DNA from: Todiramphus chloris collaris
Taxonomy: Eukaryota > Chordata > Aves > Coraciiformes > Alcedinidae
Assembly: GCA_025345505.1 (NCBI GenBank)
Contig: JANVCC010000062.1
Location: 15,134,774-15,198,773, forward strand
Direction: 5' to 3'
Length of the DNA: 64,000 bases
The notes beneath the pieces are model-generated. The model searched no databases. It saw only the letters and a list, made by a program, of their open reading frames with translations, and was not told the DNA's origin. Both the position numbers and the translations under genes were made by a program. Shown piece by piece: positions 48,401 to 60,810 of the stretch. Every line of letters starts with the position of its first letter. The stretch's first letter is position 1.

Positions 48401-51222
48401 TGCTAGATGCACATGGTACTTAGACGGCCACCTCAGAAAATCCTGCCTCGCTTAAAAACTCACTGTTAAACTCAGTGATTTGTTTACCAGGACGGATGGG
48501 TTAAGGTTTCTTCTGCATTCAATGATTGTATTGCCATTATCTTACTACAATACTGCTTTATTCAAAGTAAAAAGATCACTAGTTACTTAAATTCGTCTTT
48601 TCAACTTGTTTTCTTCGTCAATGCTGCCATCTTCTGATAGTCAGAAGTTTCACCAAGCATCTCAAGTCCAGCGTTTGCTGGACAACTTTATAATTGCAGT
48701 CTTCGCAGCCTTTGGACTCAGGAGGGACACCCCAGTCCCATCTACTTCAGTGGGATTTTTACATATGGACAGAACGTAGGATTTTACAGGACATAAACTG
48801 GATATGAATTTGTAAAATGGCAAAAGTTTATGAGACCCAACCTGAAAGATGCCAGAGTTGACATCTGTTCACCAGTCTGGTTCTAAACTGCCCACACTCC
48901 CACATCACATAAGCCACTGAGAACTTCAGGAAGCTGTTGAAAAGTTTCCCATTCTAAGTTCCTGGGTCTGCCTAAAATACTGGGTAAGCCTTCTCAGTTT
49001 ATTTAACTGTTTATTTGTTCTATCTGTCAAGTTCAAGGCTACCCAGGTACAGGCAATGGTTCATATAGATAGAATTATTTCCTTGAAGGATACTGAATAC
49101 TGACCTACAACCTTGAACTGAACTCTTCCTGTTAGGAAAGCTGTCAATTTAATATGCTGTCATATCCTTACAGATTTTCAACAGAACTCCCTTCATTTAA
49201 TAAATTCACAGGCATTAACATATGTTTTGGGGAAAAATAAAGATATTAAAAAAAAAAGTGACTCTCAATTTAATAGAGCTCCAGAAATCCAGTTTCATGG
49301 AGCTTTTATCCTGCTGAACATGAGCAAGTACAATGTTTGGGTGGCATATAGAAGACCGGCATTTAATATCAAGGAAAAAAAGAATCTATTTTTTTAATTG
49401 GTGTTAAAAGACAAGTCTACATCCAAAGCATGAAAACAAACTTCATAGCCAGTGATGTGTCACAGCATCTAATGTAGGCTCCAAAAACCAAATGCAGGAA
49501 CAGGCCATATACATGTAAAGCAAGCACAAATTTCAAGCTTAGCAGAGAGAGAGAGAGCACAGACAAAGAAATCATAGAAACTGTAAGATGATCTTACCCT
49601 AAACTCTGTCACTGGAATAAGAACCTATACATAACTTTCTTATATCACAGTTAAATGCCCCAGACTCTTGTCTACTGAAATAGAATCAGTTTTTCTCTCT
49701 CTCCCTTTCACTCGGGGGCCTAATGAATATTTAATGCAAAGTGGAACTGCTCTCATCTGACTCCAGAGCAGACAGATATTTTAAACTGCAGTCTCTCATA
49801 CCCCAGGCAAACAGCCTGATCACTACACCACTGGTAAACAGGGTGTCCATGCCCTCTCAGTGTTGAGGGTAAGCATCAATGAGCATTGGCCGCCAAGAGA
49901 AGGCAGCAGAGGAACTTTCACTTTATGAATGGTGGCAAGATTCAAGTAACAAAATGCCTAGTCTTGTCAGCATTTGACATTTCTAGGCACAGGCAGAAAT
50001 AAAAAGGTAGGCGACATGAGGGCTTTATTGACAGAGATCTAGGCAGTCCTAGGATTACACAGCTTATTCTTTAACCTAGTATGGGCCACATATCTTTAGA
50101 CTTGCATATGCAGCTATAATGCACAACAATATATGAGAGCCCGTAACTTATTGGACATCTGCTGCTCTGATGAATCATATTAACACAACACTAGAACAGT
50201 GTACTCCATTGGCTTTGATGGGCTTTACAAGATCTCTAGGAAAAGAGGTTACACTCACAGGTTATTATTCATAAGAGCCAAAACTTCTAAGTTGTATGTC
50301 AAGTTTAGCAAGTTGAAAATACCAGGTAAGCTTTGAATATCATTTACTAAAAGTAGTTTGTGACAAAGAAGTCATCTTAGTTGAGTACATCTCAATATTC
50401 ACTGATGATTTTTTACAGGAAATCTTCTGGGAGAGCCACAACTCCAAAGGAATGACCTATCAGATGTGCCAGCTGTCTCAATCATATTGAGAAAGTAAAA
50501 ATAAAACATCTATAGATTGTTTACATCATTTTAAGACACAGACTGAGTGCAAACCTGTGTTTGATGCATAATCAAAATTTCTGATAGAGAACGCAGGTGC
50601 AGAGTCAGCTGATAGAAATGTTTATACTGTAATAAATTTCCAATATTACTAATATTCCTTTTATAAATTATCAGTAATACTGTTTATAAAGAGAAGTGTC
50701 CATGGAAGTTTTCTGAACTGGCTGCATAAAGGCCAAGAGTAAAATTTAACTCTGGGGACTTATATTACTGCCCAAATTCTTCATTCTACTCTTGAATAAA
50801 GCCCTTCTCTTTAAACAGGTCCAGAGGAATAAGCTAGAATACTCCCAAATAAAGGTATTCTGACACTTGAATAATATTACAGAATAGACTAGAATAGTTC
50901 CAAATCCAGAGAAGATTTGTAGAACAATTTTCTGAAAATGCTTCTGGACCAGCAAGTGTTGAAGACCTGAATTGCCACTACGTGTACATGCACTTAAATA
51001 AATTAACAAATCCTTCTAGCCCTTAAATAAGTCACTGTTATTTCGCCTTTGCCTCCCCTCCCAACCCTTCTGTTGTGTTGGCTTTTGCTGTATCCAAGTA
51101 ACAATCTCTGATCTCACTCTTTGACTGTTTTTTCCTCAACAACTATTTCTTCTTTTTCAAACCTTATGCTGCTCTGCAAATTGGTTGCTTCAGCTGTTTT
51201 CTAAACCTCTGGAAAGAGAAAA

Positions 51223-51249
51223 GCAACAGTCCCTGTTGCCACGCAACAG
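51223..51249. promoter_or_regulatory. Triple alternating RFX/X-box-like half sites
   Basis: GCAACAG, TCC, CTGTTGC, CAC, GCAACAG: three identical 7-bp half sites in alternating orientation with 3-bp spacers. The X-box bound by RFX factors has the form GTNRCC, 0-3 bases, RGYAAC. GTTGCC (51235-51240) fits the left half exactly, and the following CGCAAC fits the right half with one mismatch. AGCAAC (51222-51227) is a perfect right half. The surrounding 51190-51320 is GC-richer with several CpGs. I infer a promoter or enhancer element. Confidence 0.45.
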
Positions 51250-51399
51250 CCAGTTTCTGCTGTGCCTGGTTGTGACGAGGTGTGGTCCTGCTGCCACCAC
51301 TACTCCGGCTCTCTGGAGTTCATTCAACAGTACCTGAAGCTGGCAGGCAGCAGTTAGTCTCTCTACTTTGCTCTGATAGCTGTCTTATAATTACATCAG
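51250..51399 (+). other. Possible non-coding first exon
   Basis: The GC-richer stretch downstream of the RFX-like sites ends at a good plus-strand donor TACATCAG|GTAATA (GT at 51400-51401). No ATG frame of note is present. It could be a 5'UTR exon or simply enhancer sequence. Confidence 0.2.
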
Positions 51400-51401
51400 G
51401 T

Positions 51402-54400
51402 AATATCAACTTTCTGCAGACTAATTTCTAAGCAAAATTTACAGCAGCAGAAGGCCAGAAAAAGCACTTCAGTGTAGTTTTAGTAAGGTTATTATATTAG
51501 CCAGGATTGCATGAAGGAAGTGTTATATCTACATAAAATCTCATCCTTCAGCATGCAAGCCAAGTACTTTGGGCATCACAAATAAATAACTTGTTCCTTT
51601 CACCTTTAAGACAGGTGTCTTGTTCATTTATCCAGCCTTATTTGCAAGGCTCCATGGAACAGGCTGCATTTTACCCAGGGAGGGGGTTCATGGTGAGTCT
51701 CCCCATGCCTTGTGTACAGTCAGCCTAGCCCCCCAACTTCTCAAGCCACCAGCGCTGCCTGTGAAAGCGACACTCAGCCCATTATTCATCCTTCTGGGTG
51801 AAGAGAGTTCAACAGTAAATAATTGTGTGAAATCATAAGACACAGGATCCAGAGCACCAGGCACAGGAAACTTTTACCTCCCTCTAAAGTGCTCTAAAAT
51901 CCAGTCTGTAAGGGCTTAGCAAGACGAAGGGAATGTCTGTGCTGATAGGTGCTGTCTGTACAGGCTGGAGGTTAGGTCTCTGCTCACTGTAAACTACCAA
52001 TGCCACAGTAGCACTTCCATCAGAGCAGTCTCAAGCTCCAGCATGAGTTAATTTCCCATGTTTCTCAGGCACTGAAGTAAAGACAAGCACTAGCAATCCC
52101 AAATGACATTACATATCTTAAATCCCTACATGCAAAACTCCTTACAATCTGAAAATATCTCCCTGCTCACAGAGATGACAACCTTTTAGTTAAATCTCCC
52201 CTCTCTTTATACCCCTTTGTGTAGTCACACCAGATAGATTCCAATTGTTCCTGAGCATAGGCTGCAAATTAACTAATCAGACCTTCAAAGAGGCATTCAG
52301 GATGACTGACAGGGCAGCCTTTATTAAAGGCTTTCTGGTTCTGCCAGGCAAGCAGGGAGAGCAAGGAAGAAAGGAAGCAGCTTGAGTTACTTGAAATGCT
52401 GAGGTGGAAGTGCTTGAGAAACTGTGAAGGGAGAGGTGATGGATGAGCCCCAAGTGGAGAGAAGCTGCAGAAATTCTGATGGGCCTGCTGAAACGGCCAT
52501 GGAGCGAGTGGTTGCTGTGTCTCCATTTTCCATTCTTGCCATTGGCAGAGAGATGTAGAGTGCAGTCAGCAAAACACAGTTGAGCAGAATCATCCTAATT
52601 CTCAGTTTTCTGTGAAACAAGGAGCCTGAAGACCTCCTTGCATTTTACAGGTCATGTCTAAAATCCTTGCTTTGTCAAGGTGCTGGAGATAGATACTGTT
52701 CTCAGGGCTCTCCATAAATTCTGTGGTAGATTTATAAACATGTGAGAGGAAGAGAATTTATAGTTCTGCTTCCTCATACTGCAAATAGAGGAAAGGCTCG
52801 TGAAAAGACTAAGAGTACCTCATAACAGTACCAAGGCAATAAGGCACTGAAAAGTCACTGAAGAAATCGTCCATGAAGCAGCAAGGAAATGCTCATAGCA
52901 TCAAGCATCCTGAAGACTTTCTGAAGAAAGAGTTATATTCCAGAACACCCTGAGCCATTACTCCAGGCCAAGAGGATTTAGAACCTGTCAACCTGAGGGA
53001 ATAATTCATAGCAAATGGAAAGACCCGAGATGTTCCTTCAAGTTTTAGCAGTGGGAACTAAGAGCATTTGATAACAACATGTCATAGATAAAACAGAGAG
53101 AAGATGTGTAAAAGTACAGGGCAAGATGCTGGCACTACTTTTATCCAGTTTCCAGAACAATGAAACTTCCTACTCTGCCGTATTCCTAAAAACATTATTC
53201 AAATAGAGACTTGACTAGATTTCCTGATCAGCACTATTACAGTAGAGCATGAGGGTTCGAACTCGATTCTGTGGCACTGGCCTCAAGTGTGCTTTCAGAG
53301 CTCTCTCTTACTCCAGTGCTTACACTGACCCCAGTTTTGCAGTTACTAATCAGCTGTGACACTGAGTGACCACACACATTTCTCACTAGCAGGGCGGTTT
53401 GTTTACTTTGTGCAACACCAACAGACACTACTTGGATTAACCAGCCTAGGAGTGGAAATAAGAGATGTTGAACAAGTGAAGGTTTATTCAGACTTCATTT
53501 GGCAAAAACAGATGGAAATTCATTTTCTCACAACTACTATGAGCTGAGAATAGCTACATTGTTGCTAGGGAAGTGGAAAGGTACAACAAAATAACATACA
53601 AGTCTAACAGTCTTGAGGCTGAAACATCAAAATACAGCTTCACATCACCACAAACAGCACATTACAGTAAATCATAGGATGATTACACCTAATTAATGAG
53701 GTTACTGTAGCTATATAACCATGTTTGTGCTTTTTCCCCAACTCTGTTCCATTCTGCAAGACAAAGCTGCCGAGGTGCGCACCACACAGCATTCACACCC
53801 CACGTAAAGGACATGAGACTACTGCTAAATGTATGTTATCAGTAACCAGTCCAATTTTTCCTCAAACTTAACTCCTCATATTATCTCAGGAATGCATGTT
53901 TGACACCTTCCAAGCTTTACACATGGCTTCTTTGTATTAATTCTTACAGCAATTATAGGTTATGCTAACTTAGTCTAGGAGGGACTTGACTTGCGTCCTC
54001 TCAAACAAAAATCAAGAAAATAAAATATTAAAAATCAGCAATATATTCCACTGGGCATAGCTCAATCTCAAACTATTCTACTCAGCCTATAATTTAATTC
54101 CCAGTACAGATCCATACAAACTGACCCAAAAAGCCTAGCCTCCAGCCTATGGCATTTTGCTACTAACTTCACGGGGATTTCACCTGAAAGAAATAGTAAG
54201 TTCTTTTACCAGATGGAAAGGCTGAGGTGAAGAGGGCAAAAAAAACCTCATTGAAAATTCAACAGATGCATTGCTTTTAGAGACAATCAAATTAGACCAG
54301 ATAACCTCAGTTTGCCCTCCTTTATGACCTAGTTTAATGAAATCTTGAATAAAAACTTCACATCAAAATGTTATAGAAAATATACAGATGTACTCAGTGT

Positions 54401-54947
54401 TTGGGACTTGAAGGGGGAGAGGCTATCATGTAAGAGGATATGTTTTACTGGTAGAAGGGATGGTTTTCTTTGGATTTTGACAATTAATTTATTTTGAACT
54501 TGATTTTAAGTCCTGTTTGAAAACACCAAGTTTTAGCTGCTATCTAAATTGGTTAAAACAGTACTTACATTTTTGCAGTAGTGTACAATGGAATCATTTT
54601 TAAGACATGAGTCACAGCTTGGAATCCCTTCATCACTTAAAAAATATAAATTCTGACTGACATTTCTAAATACTGACTCCTCTAGATAATAAGAGAAGTA
54701 AAGAAGTGATTGATAATCTAACACTCATTTTATGGATGCAAGTTTCTGCTTGAAATATCAGTTGCTAGCTAAGCTTTGACAAGCACCATGGATTGCAATT
54801 CCGAGAAATTCTGAAATATGGACAATATTATTGAAAAAAATCTTATCAAATTCCCAAACTTTGTGTTAATCCAGTTTATTCTGTACGGCTGGGAATTTTT
54901 CACCTGAAAAATTATTCTTCTCTTAAGAATATTTTCTCCTTTGTTAA
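51402..54947. other. Non-coding DNA
   Basis: Frames at 51620-51838 (+) and 52269-52620 (-) are unrecognised. No repeats are identified. Confidence 0.5.
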
Positions 54948-55215
54948 AAGGACATGGAGTAACACTTTCAAACTAGAAGAGGGTAGACTTAGAGTAGATA
55001 CGAGGAAGAAATCATTTACGGTGACGGTGGAAAGACACTGGAAGAGGTTGCCCAGAGAAGTGGATGCCCCCTCCCCAGAAGTGTTCAAGGTCAGGCTGGA
55101 TGGGGCTTTGAGGAATCTGGTCTAGAAGAAAGTGTCCCGGCCCATAACAGGATGGTAAGAAGTAGATGATCTTTAAGATCCCTTCCAACTGAAACCATTC
55201 TATGTCTGTATGATA
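54948..55215 (+). mobile_element. CR1 LINE, 3'-end fragment
   Basis: Ordered CR1 phrases: AAACTAGAAGAGGGTAGACT, GAAGAGGTTGCCCAGAGAAG, AAGGTCAGGCTGGATGGGGC, GATGATCTTTAAGATCCCTT, then CCATTCTATG and a GTATGAT end. It belongs to a different CR1 subfamily type (GATGGGGCTTTGAG) from the copy at 6845. It is 5'-truncated with an essentially complete 3' end. Confidence 0.95.
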
Positions 55216-56744
55216 CATAAATAATACTTATATTATTTAATATTTATTAAATGCTGTGATTTCATTCATAAGGCCACAATAGATACTATGTAAAACTCGT
55301 GCTTTTTCTCCGTAGTCCTATTCGTGGTTCTTTTGTAAATATAAAAGTATCTATAACTGCTGTTCAGTTCAACTTTTGGCTCAGTAGTATGGTGTGTGCC
55401 CCAGAGCAGCTACATGATTTTTTTGAGAGTACAAAGATTAAAGAAGGTGGAATTGGGAAAGTCAGGATACTAACTAACTGGGGGGGGGAGGTGGGGGTAG
55501 AAGATGGGGCTATATGGAACTGTATAACACCACACTAACATATTAACAGTGCTTTCAAGTTATAATAATTTTTTCTGCTTTAATATTCTGTGTATTTTTA
55601 AAAGTTTACTTTAGAAATAAACTCCATGGGGTTCCTGGCAGAGCTGCTCTGCCACAACAGTTTATACCAACCATCTGTGGTATGCCAGAAGCTTCCCGAA
55701 TGTTCTGCCACCTGACTCAAAATCCTGAAGCTTTTCACATTTTTCTGCCAATTTTCATCCATACTATGTCTGTTTCCAACACTGAAAACCTAAAGAAGCA
55801 AAATATATATCTAAAAGATGCACAGGATAGCAAATTGAGCCACAGTATCATGGCCATAAAAAGACCAAAGACTACATTAATCTGCATCTGTGGGCTTTAA
55901 TCATCAAGGACAGTTGTATACTCTGAAAATACAGCTGTTAAAGAGCAAGAAGGCTCTTGTCTTTTCCAGAGACACAGAACATACAAAACTCAGTGTCATT
56001 TCCTTTTAGCACATAATAATGTCATAGTAGATGTAAAGCTGATTTCTGCTATTGTAGGTGACTGAAAACTTTTTTTTTTGTCATCACCATAGACATTTCT
56101 TCTATCCATGCTTCAGTTTCTCCTGTGTAAAGCAGAGAGAATATAACTATGCTTTGATATTTGGTCAATTTGCGATACAGACCCTCTTCTGGAAAATACA
56201 GCAAATTGTCAAAGGAACAAAACATGATAAAAAGGACACAAAAAAAAAATTGAACTGTTATGCTCAGCAACAACAGGATAGGCCTTGATTCAGGAAAAGA
56301 TTCATATTTATTTTGCATGGAAATGGACAACCAGGGAAACAGATTAGCAGCATGTGTTTAGGCTCCGATCATGGAATTGTTTGTACTGAAGAACAGCCTC
56401 TTGAAAATGAAGTCCTGTCTACACCGTGAAAGTAGGGTTAATTTCACTGAAGGGTGACACTGAAGGATTTAATTAGTACTGAAATAGGGAGCTTATCAGG
56501 AACATGTAGAAAATAAACATGATATGGTATGAAAGAGTCATCAAGAGATGGTAATGGCACAGAATGATCATGCTGACAATATGGATGCACACATAAATTT
56601 TGCTTTTCCTTCTGATTTAAGCACCTTTAGATGCTGTGTTCCAGTAAACAAACAAAAGCTGCCTTGTTCTTAAAGATGATCCTATTTTTTTGTGAAACAT
56701 GTCTGCTCTTCACATAGCACCAAAATAAAGTCTCTGACAGGTTT
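55216..56744. other. Non-coding DNA with G-rich motif
   Basis: Contains the G-rich motif at 55480-55509; otherwise nothing recognised. Confidence 0.5.
55480..55509 (+). other. Potential G-quadruplex
   Basis: G9, then AGGT, G5, a short spacer and GGGG; four or more G runs within 30 bp on the plus strand. Confidence 0.6.
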
Positions 56745-57090
56745 TAGGCTCCTCAGTTCAAGAGAGACAGGGAATTGCTGTAGAGAGTCCAGCAGAAGGC
56801 AACGAAGATGACTGGGTGACCGGAGCATCTCTCTTATGAGGAAAGGTTGAGAGAACTGGAGATATTTAGCCTGCAAAAGAGAAGAGCGAGAGGAGACCTT
56901 ATCAATGTCTACAAATATCTAAAGGATGGGTGCAAGGAGGATGGAGGCCAGTGGCAGGACAAGGGGCAATGGGCACAAGCTGGAACACAGGAGGTTCCAT
57001 CTAAACATAAGTTTAAACTGTAAGTGCGATGAAGCCCTGGAACAAGCTGCCTGGGGAGGTTGTGGAGTCTCCTTCTCTGAAGGTAGTCCA
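56745..57090 (+). mobile_element. CR1 LINE fragment lacking its 3' tail
   Basis: Clear CR1 phrases in order: CTCCTCAGTTCAAGAGAGAC, AGAGTCCAGCAGAAGGCAAC, TCTCTTATGAGGAAAGGTTG, GGGCACAAGCTGGAACACAG and GAGGTTGTGGAGTCTCCTTC. It stops at about 57090 in AAGGTAGTCC, so the last 90 bp or so of the family 3' end is missing. That is unusual because CR1 normally keeps its 3' end; a later deletion is likely. Confidence 0.93.
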
Positions 57091-60000
57091 ATAATAATTG
57101 ATACTGATATCCAAAATGAATATGAAGCCTAGGGCGATGTACTAAAAGAGAACATAGAAGAGCAGCAGTATAGCAGTCAGAAGCCAGTTTGCTTTCGATC
57201 AAGGTGAGCAACTCTACAATAACTTCCTTTTCAAGAGCTACAAATAAACTTCTATCAAAGATTGGGTCCAGCTGTTTCTTACAATTCTATTAAGATGAGA
57301 CATGCGAAAGTATAGATATCTAGATTCAGGTTAATTTTCATTTGGTTGCTATATTTTAAAGCAGGTTATAAAACCACTTTTTACTAATACCACACTGATG
57401 CTGCAAAATAGATACCTATAACTTACTGATATCTTGTAAATCCATCAGATACCCAAGTATTAATATCCACCTTGTTCTTCTGAACAGCTGCTGAGTAAGC
57501 ATTCAAAAAACACTTCTTTTTTTAAATCAAGATGCTGTAAAATACTGCTCCCTGGCCACTTCCAGCACAGAAAACTTTTATAGCCTTTTTTACAGCCCAG
57601 AATTACTTTAATTGTGATTGCCGCAACACCAACCTGTTGATTCTGCAACTGTCTTCCATCTGGGCACACAAGAGCAAATGGTTTTCTCCAAGTCCCCAAG
57701 CAATCATTTCTAGACCCTTTCTACTCTTGAGCAACACTAGTAACACACTATAAAGTGAGGGAATAAAAATAAAACAAAAGGGGGTGTGTGCGTCTTTTCC
57801 GAGGCCTTTCACCCTTCCCTTTCAAGTGCAACTGCACTGCAGATTTGTTTTGCCATTGCATACCCCAGATCAATGTCTATCCCTAACCAGGATGTTGGGA
57901 TCCCAAGGTTTAAATGCTTATCTCTGTCTAGGTGCTGCAGAAACTTTCCAGACATGCTTTTCAATAGATATGTTTAAACAATGCAAAACAAAAAACCCCA
58001 AACAAATCTTTTTCATGCACCTACTGGTACTGGAGTTTTGGGGCAGGGGGTTTGTTGGTTGGGTATGGGTTGTGTTTTTTGCATTGCCTACCTCAGCTTT
58101 TTGTCAATTGCTTGCATTTTGTCAGTTTGCTTGGAATTCATACATAGTGTAAGCCAAGCTTTTAAAAGTAATTTAGGTGAAATATATAAGAATGCATGCT
58201 GAGAATAAGTTTATGTAACTCCTGAAGCTCCTGTGAAAGCCGTGTGTTCAAAAGCCAAAGTACTTTTCCTAACTTTCCTCACATACCCTTTGAACTTTTA
58301 AAATGGGTAATGAATTTTCTCAGCTACATGCTTCAGCTGGTTTCCTTGGATTTGATGCTGATATTAAGAACATTACCAGCTGTCACTTGCTTTACCAGAC
58401 TCTAGACAATGAGTCAGAAATGTGTTGGCCTTTACATGTATTATCCAGCTTTTGCCAGTGTAGTGGTCTCAAAAATGCATTTGCAATTTCCATGCTACCA
58501 GATTAACTGTGCCTTAAAGAAACACACAGATAAGCATCCATACTTTCTACTGAGCTTTTCCTCCTACTGTCCCTCTTCTGTCATCATATTATGCTTTTTA
58601 CCTTTGCTCTTGTCAAATTTACCACTGTCTTCTAGATTATACCAGGAGTTTGCAAGTTGTTCAACAAAAGCCTATGAGAAGCAGCATGTCAACAACAACA
58701 AAACATTCTGGTTTCTAAACAACACTGCCTGCATGTTCCACAATAGCCAAAGGAGTTCCAAAAGCTAATCACATTCCCCTGCCATTAACAGCACGCTACT
58801 CCCGGGGACCGTACAAACACAAGTTACCTTTCTTTCACACCCAGCTAGCTGACTTTCTTCTGTCACAAGCAAAAACCTGCTGCCTCTAGGAACAGATTAC
58901 TTTGTTCATATCAAAAGCTACTACTGATTCTTTTCTCCACATAAAACCAGCACCCTCTCCTTTTGGTCTACATGCATCTTTCCCACTGACAATTCCTTTT
59001 TTTTTTTTTTGTGCCTCTCTCCTTCCCCCAAGACACACTCCAAATGTTTACATTTCTTAATTGAATTTGTGTAGAAAGGAAGTCCAAGTGAATTTTGGCT
59101 TGTGTTCAACAGTAATTCAGATAAGAATCAGAAGGAAGTTAGAATTTAAAGGAGAGAAATTAGAAACTCAAGCCACCAAATGTTATTCAGTGGCATGTCA
59201 AATGCTTATCAAGATATCATTTATGACATATATAATTGTTTCTTGTAATTTGAGTAATAAAAAAGACTTTAGTAATAACAAATGCTTCATTGTGTTTCTT
59301 TTTCAAGTGCTGTCTGAAACCCCAAAACATTTAAAGAAGATGCTATAATTAGACTTGGCTGGAAACTTCTTGATTAAACACTTTTCATTTGAAAATCGCT
59401 GACTTGTTGGAAGTGCAATTTTTTTACAGAAATGTATGTGTTTTAATGAAACTTTCTTGAGAAAGGCTTCTCAAGTCAAAATAGGATAAACCATGACAAC
59501 ACTCAGCTCACAGAGGTAAGATGCTGTTCTGCTGTGCCCCAAGACAGTGGCCTAACCAAGAGGCTATTTCAGTCTGGATTCTCAGTAAACGATACAGGAT
59601 AAACTGCCATAGTACTGGACATAAATTGGCAGCTTCTCTGTCCTTCCACATCTGATCTTGTCATCTGCACATTTACCTATTGTAGAAACTTTGCCACTGT
59701 GGCCCTATCGGGTTGTCCTGACTGTTACTGCATTCTCCTTGGCTATGCCAGATCATTGTAACAAAAACTTTGAGTACTTCTGAAGCTGTAACATTTAATT
59801 CCACCACATCACCCAGCACACTGAACCCAGATTAGGGAGAGCTTCTTGAGCTGGTTTACTTTCTTTAACTGGTATTCATCAGAACCAGTTCAAACTGATG
59901 TTTTCTTCATGTCACTGAATGAAACCAAAGAAAACCCCTCAAATTCTGCATGACTAGGAGTTCACAGAGCTATCTTTAAAGCTTAATCTCTAATAAAAAA

Positions 60001-60738
60001 ATGCAGTAAATCAGTCAGTCCATTAAGACTGAAAAACCACTGTGACCTTTTCAATCTACTTATGAAATTCATAAAGAATTGCTTTCGAGAATGAGTAGGA
60101 TTGCATGATATAGAGTAATAGACTGAAGCCAAAACTAACAAGATCTCTGAAGGTCTTGAATAGTCTGCTTCCAGTGAAGTCTAGAGTCTCCCAGACTTGT
60201 TACCTGGCACACAAGCTATACCATCAGTTCTCATGAACAGATTGTGAAATTTGCAATTTCCTAGGAAAAATTTTGTGCTGCAATCTACCCTGATTTTTTT
60301 CTGTTGTCAGGCTGCTCACTTCTCATGCCAGCTGCTCCACCCACCTGTTCCCCTGTGTATAATTTAATAATCTCCATTTGATATAAACTAGAGCAGACCG
60401 AGGAAGTGTAAACTTTCAGTGTAGGATGATAGCACGGGGCAACTCTGGGGGAGTAGAATGTCTGGCAGTATACATACAGCAAGCACAAGATTTTGATCAG
60501 CAGTAATGAATAGATTGGTTTAGGAATAATGCTCATTAAATTGGTTGGTGTTACAGGGACTGATTCCGCAAGGTGCTGTTCATCTTGTAGCCACACAAAT
60601 GTTTTCTGAGCAAATGAAATATCCTTCCCAACTTTCCCACGTTTTAGCTATTCCTCAGTAAGGATTCTGCATCCAAGAAGGAATTTTAACTCCTGCAGTC
60701 AGAGGATGAACAGAGACATCTTCCGGTCTTTGATCGCC
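57091..60738. other. Non-coding DNA
   Basis: Contains a T/G-rich tract at 58029-58081. Overlapping plus frames at 57784-58202 cross that tract. An exon-like segment ending CACAGAG|GTAAGA near 59514 has stops in all frames. Confidence 0.5.
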
Positions 60739-60810
60739 AAAAAAAAAAAAAAAAAAAAAACCCCAAACCCATAACCCAAAACAAAAAAACATGAAAAAAA
60801 AAAAAAAATC
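60739..60810. repeat. A22 tract and A/C-only low complexity
   Basis: A22 (60739-60760), then CCCCAAACCCATAACCC and further A runs. A/C-type counterpart of the T/G tracts. Confidence 0.9.

Larger units (their letters stand above)
42933..51222. other. Non-coding DNA
   Basis: Includes (AT)n at 43804-43818, a tandem cluster at 48178-48233, an inverted repeat at 48384-48400 and a possible repeat relic at 48731-48770. A minus frame at 47134-47367 begins after a good acceptor (CTCCTGTTTTAAAG) but has no good donor. The 146-residue minus frame at 46749-47189 is T-rich and unrecognised. Confidence 0.4.

Noticed and set aside
60761-60777. Telomere-like CCCCAAACCCATAACCC
   Set aside because: Only about three imperfect units inside an A/C-only tract, not a CCCTAA array.
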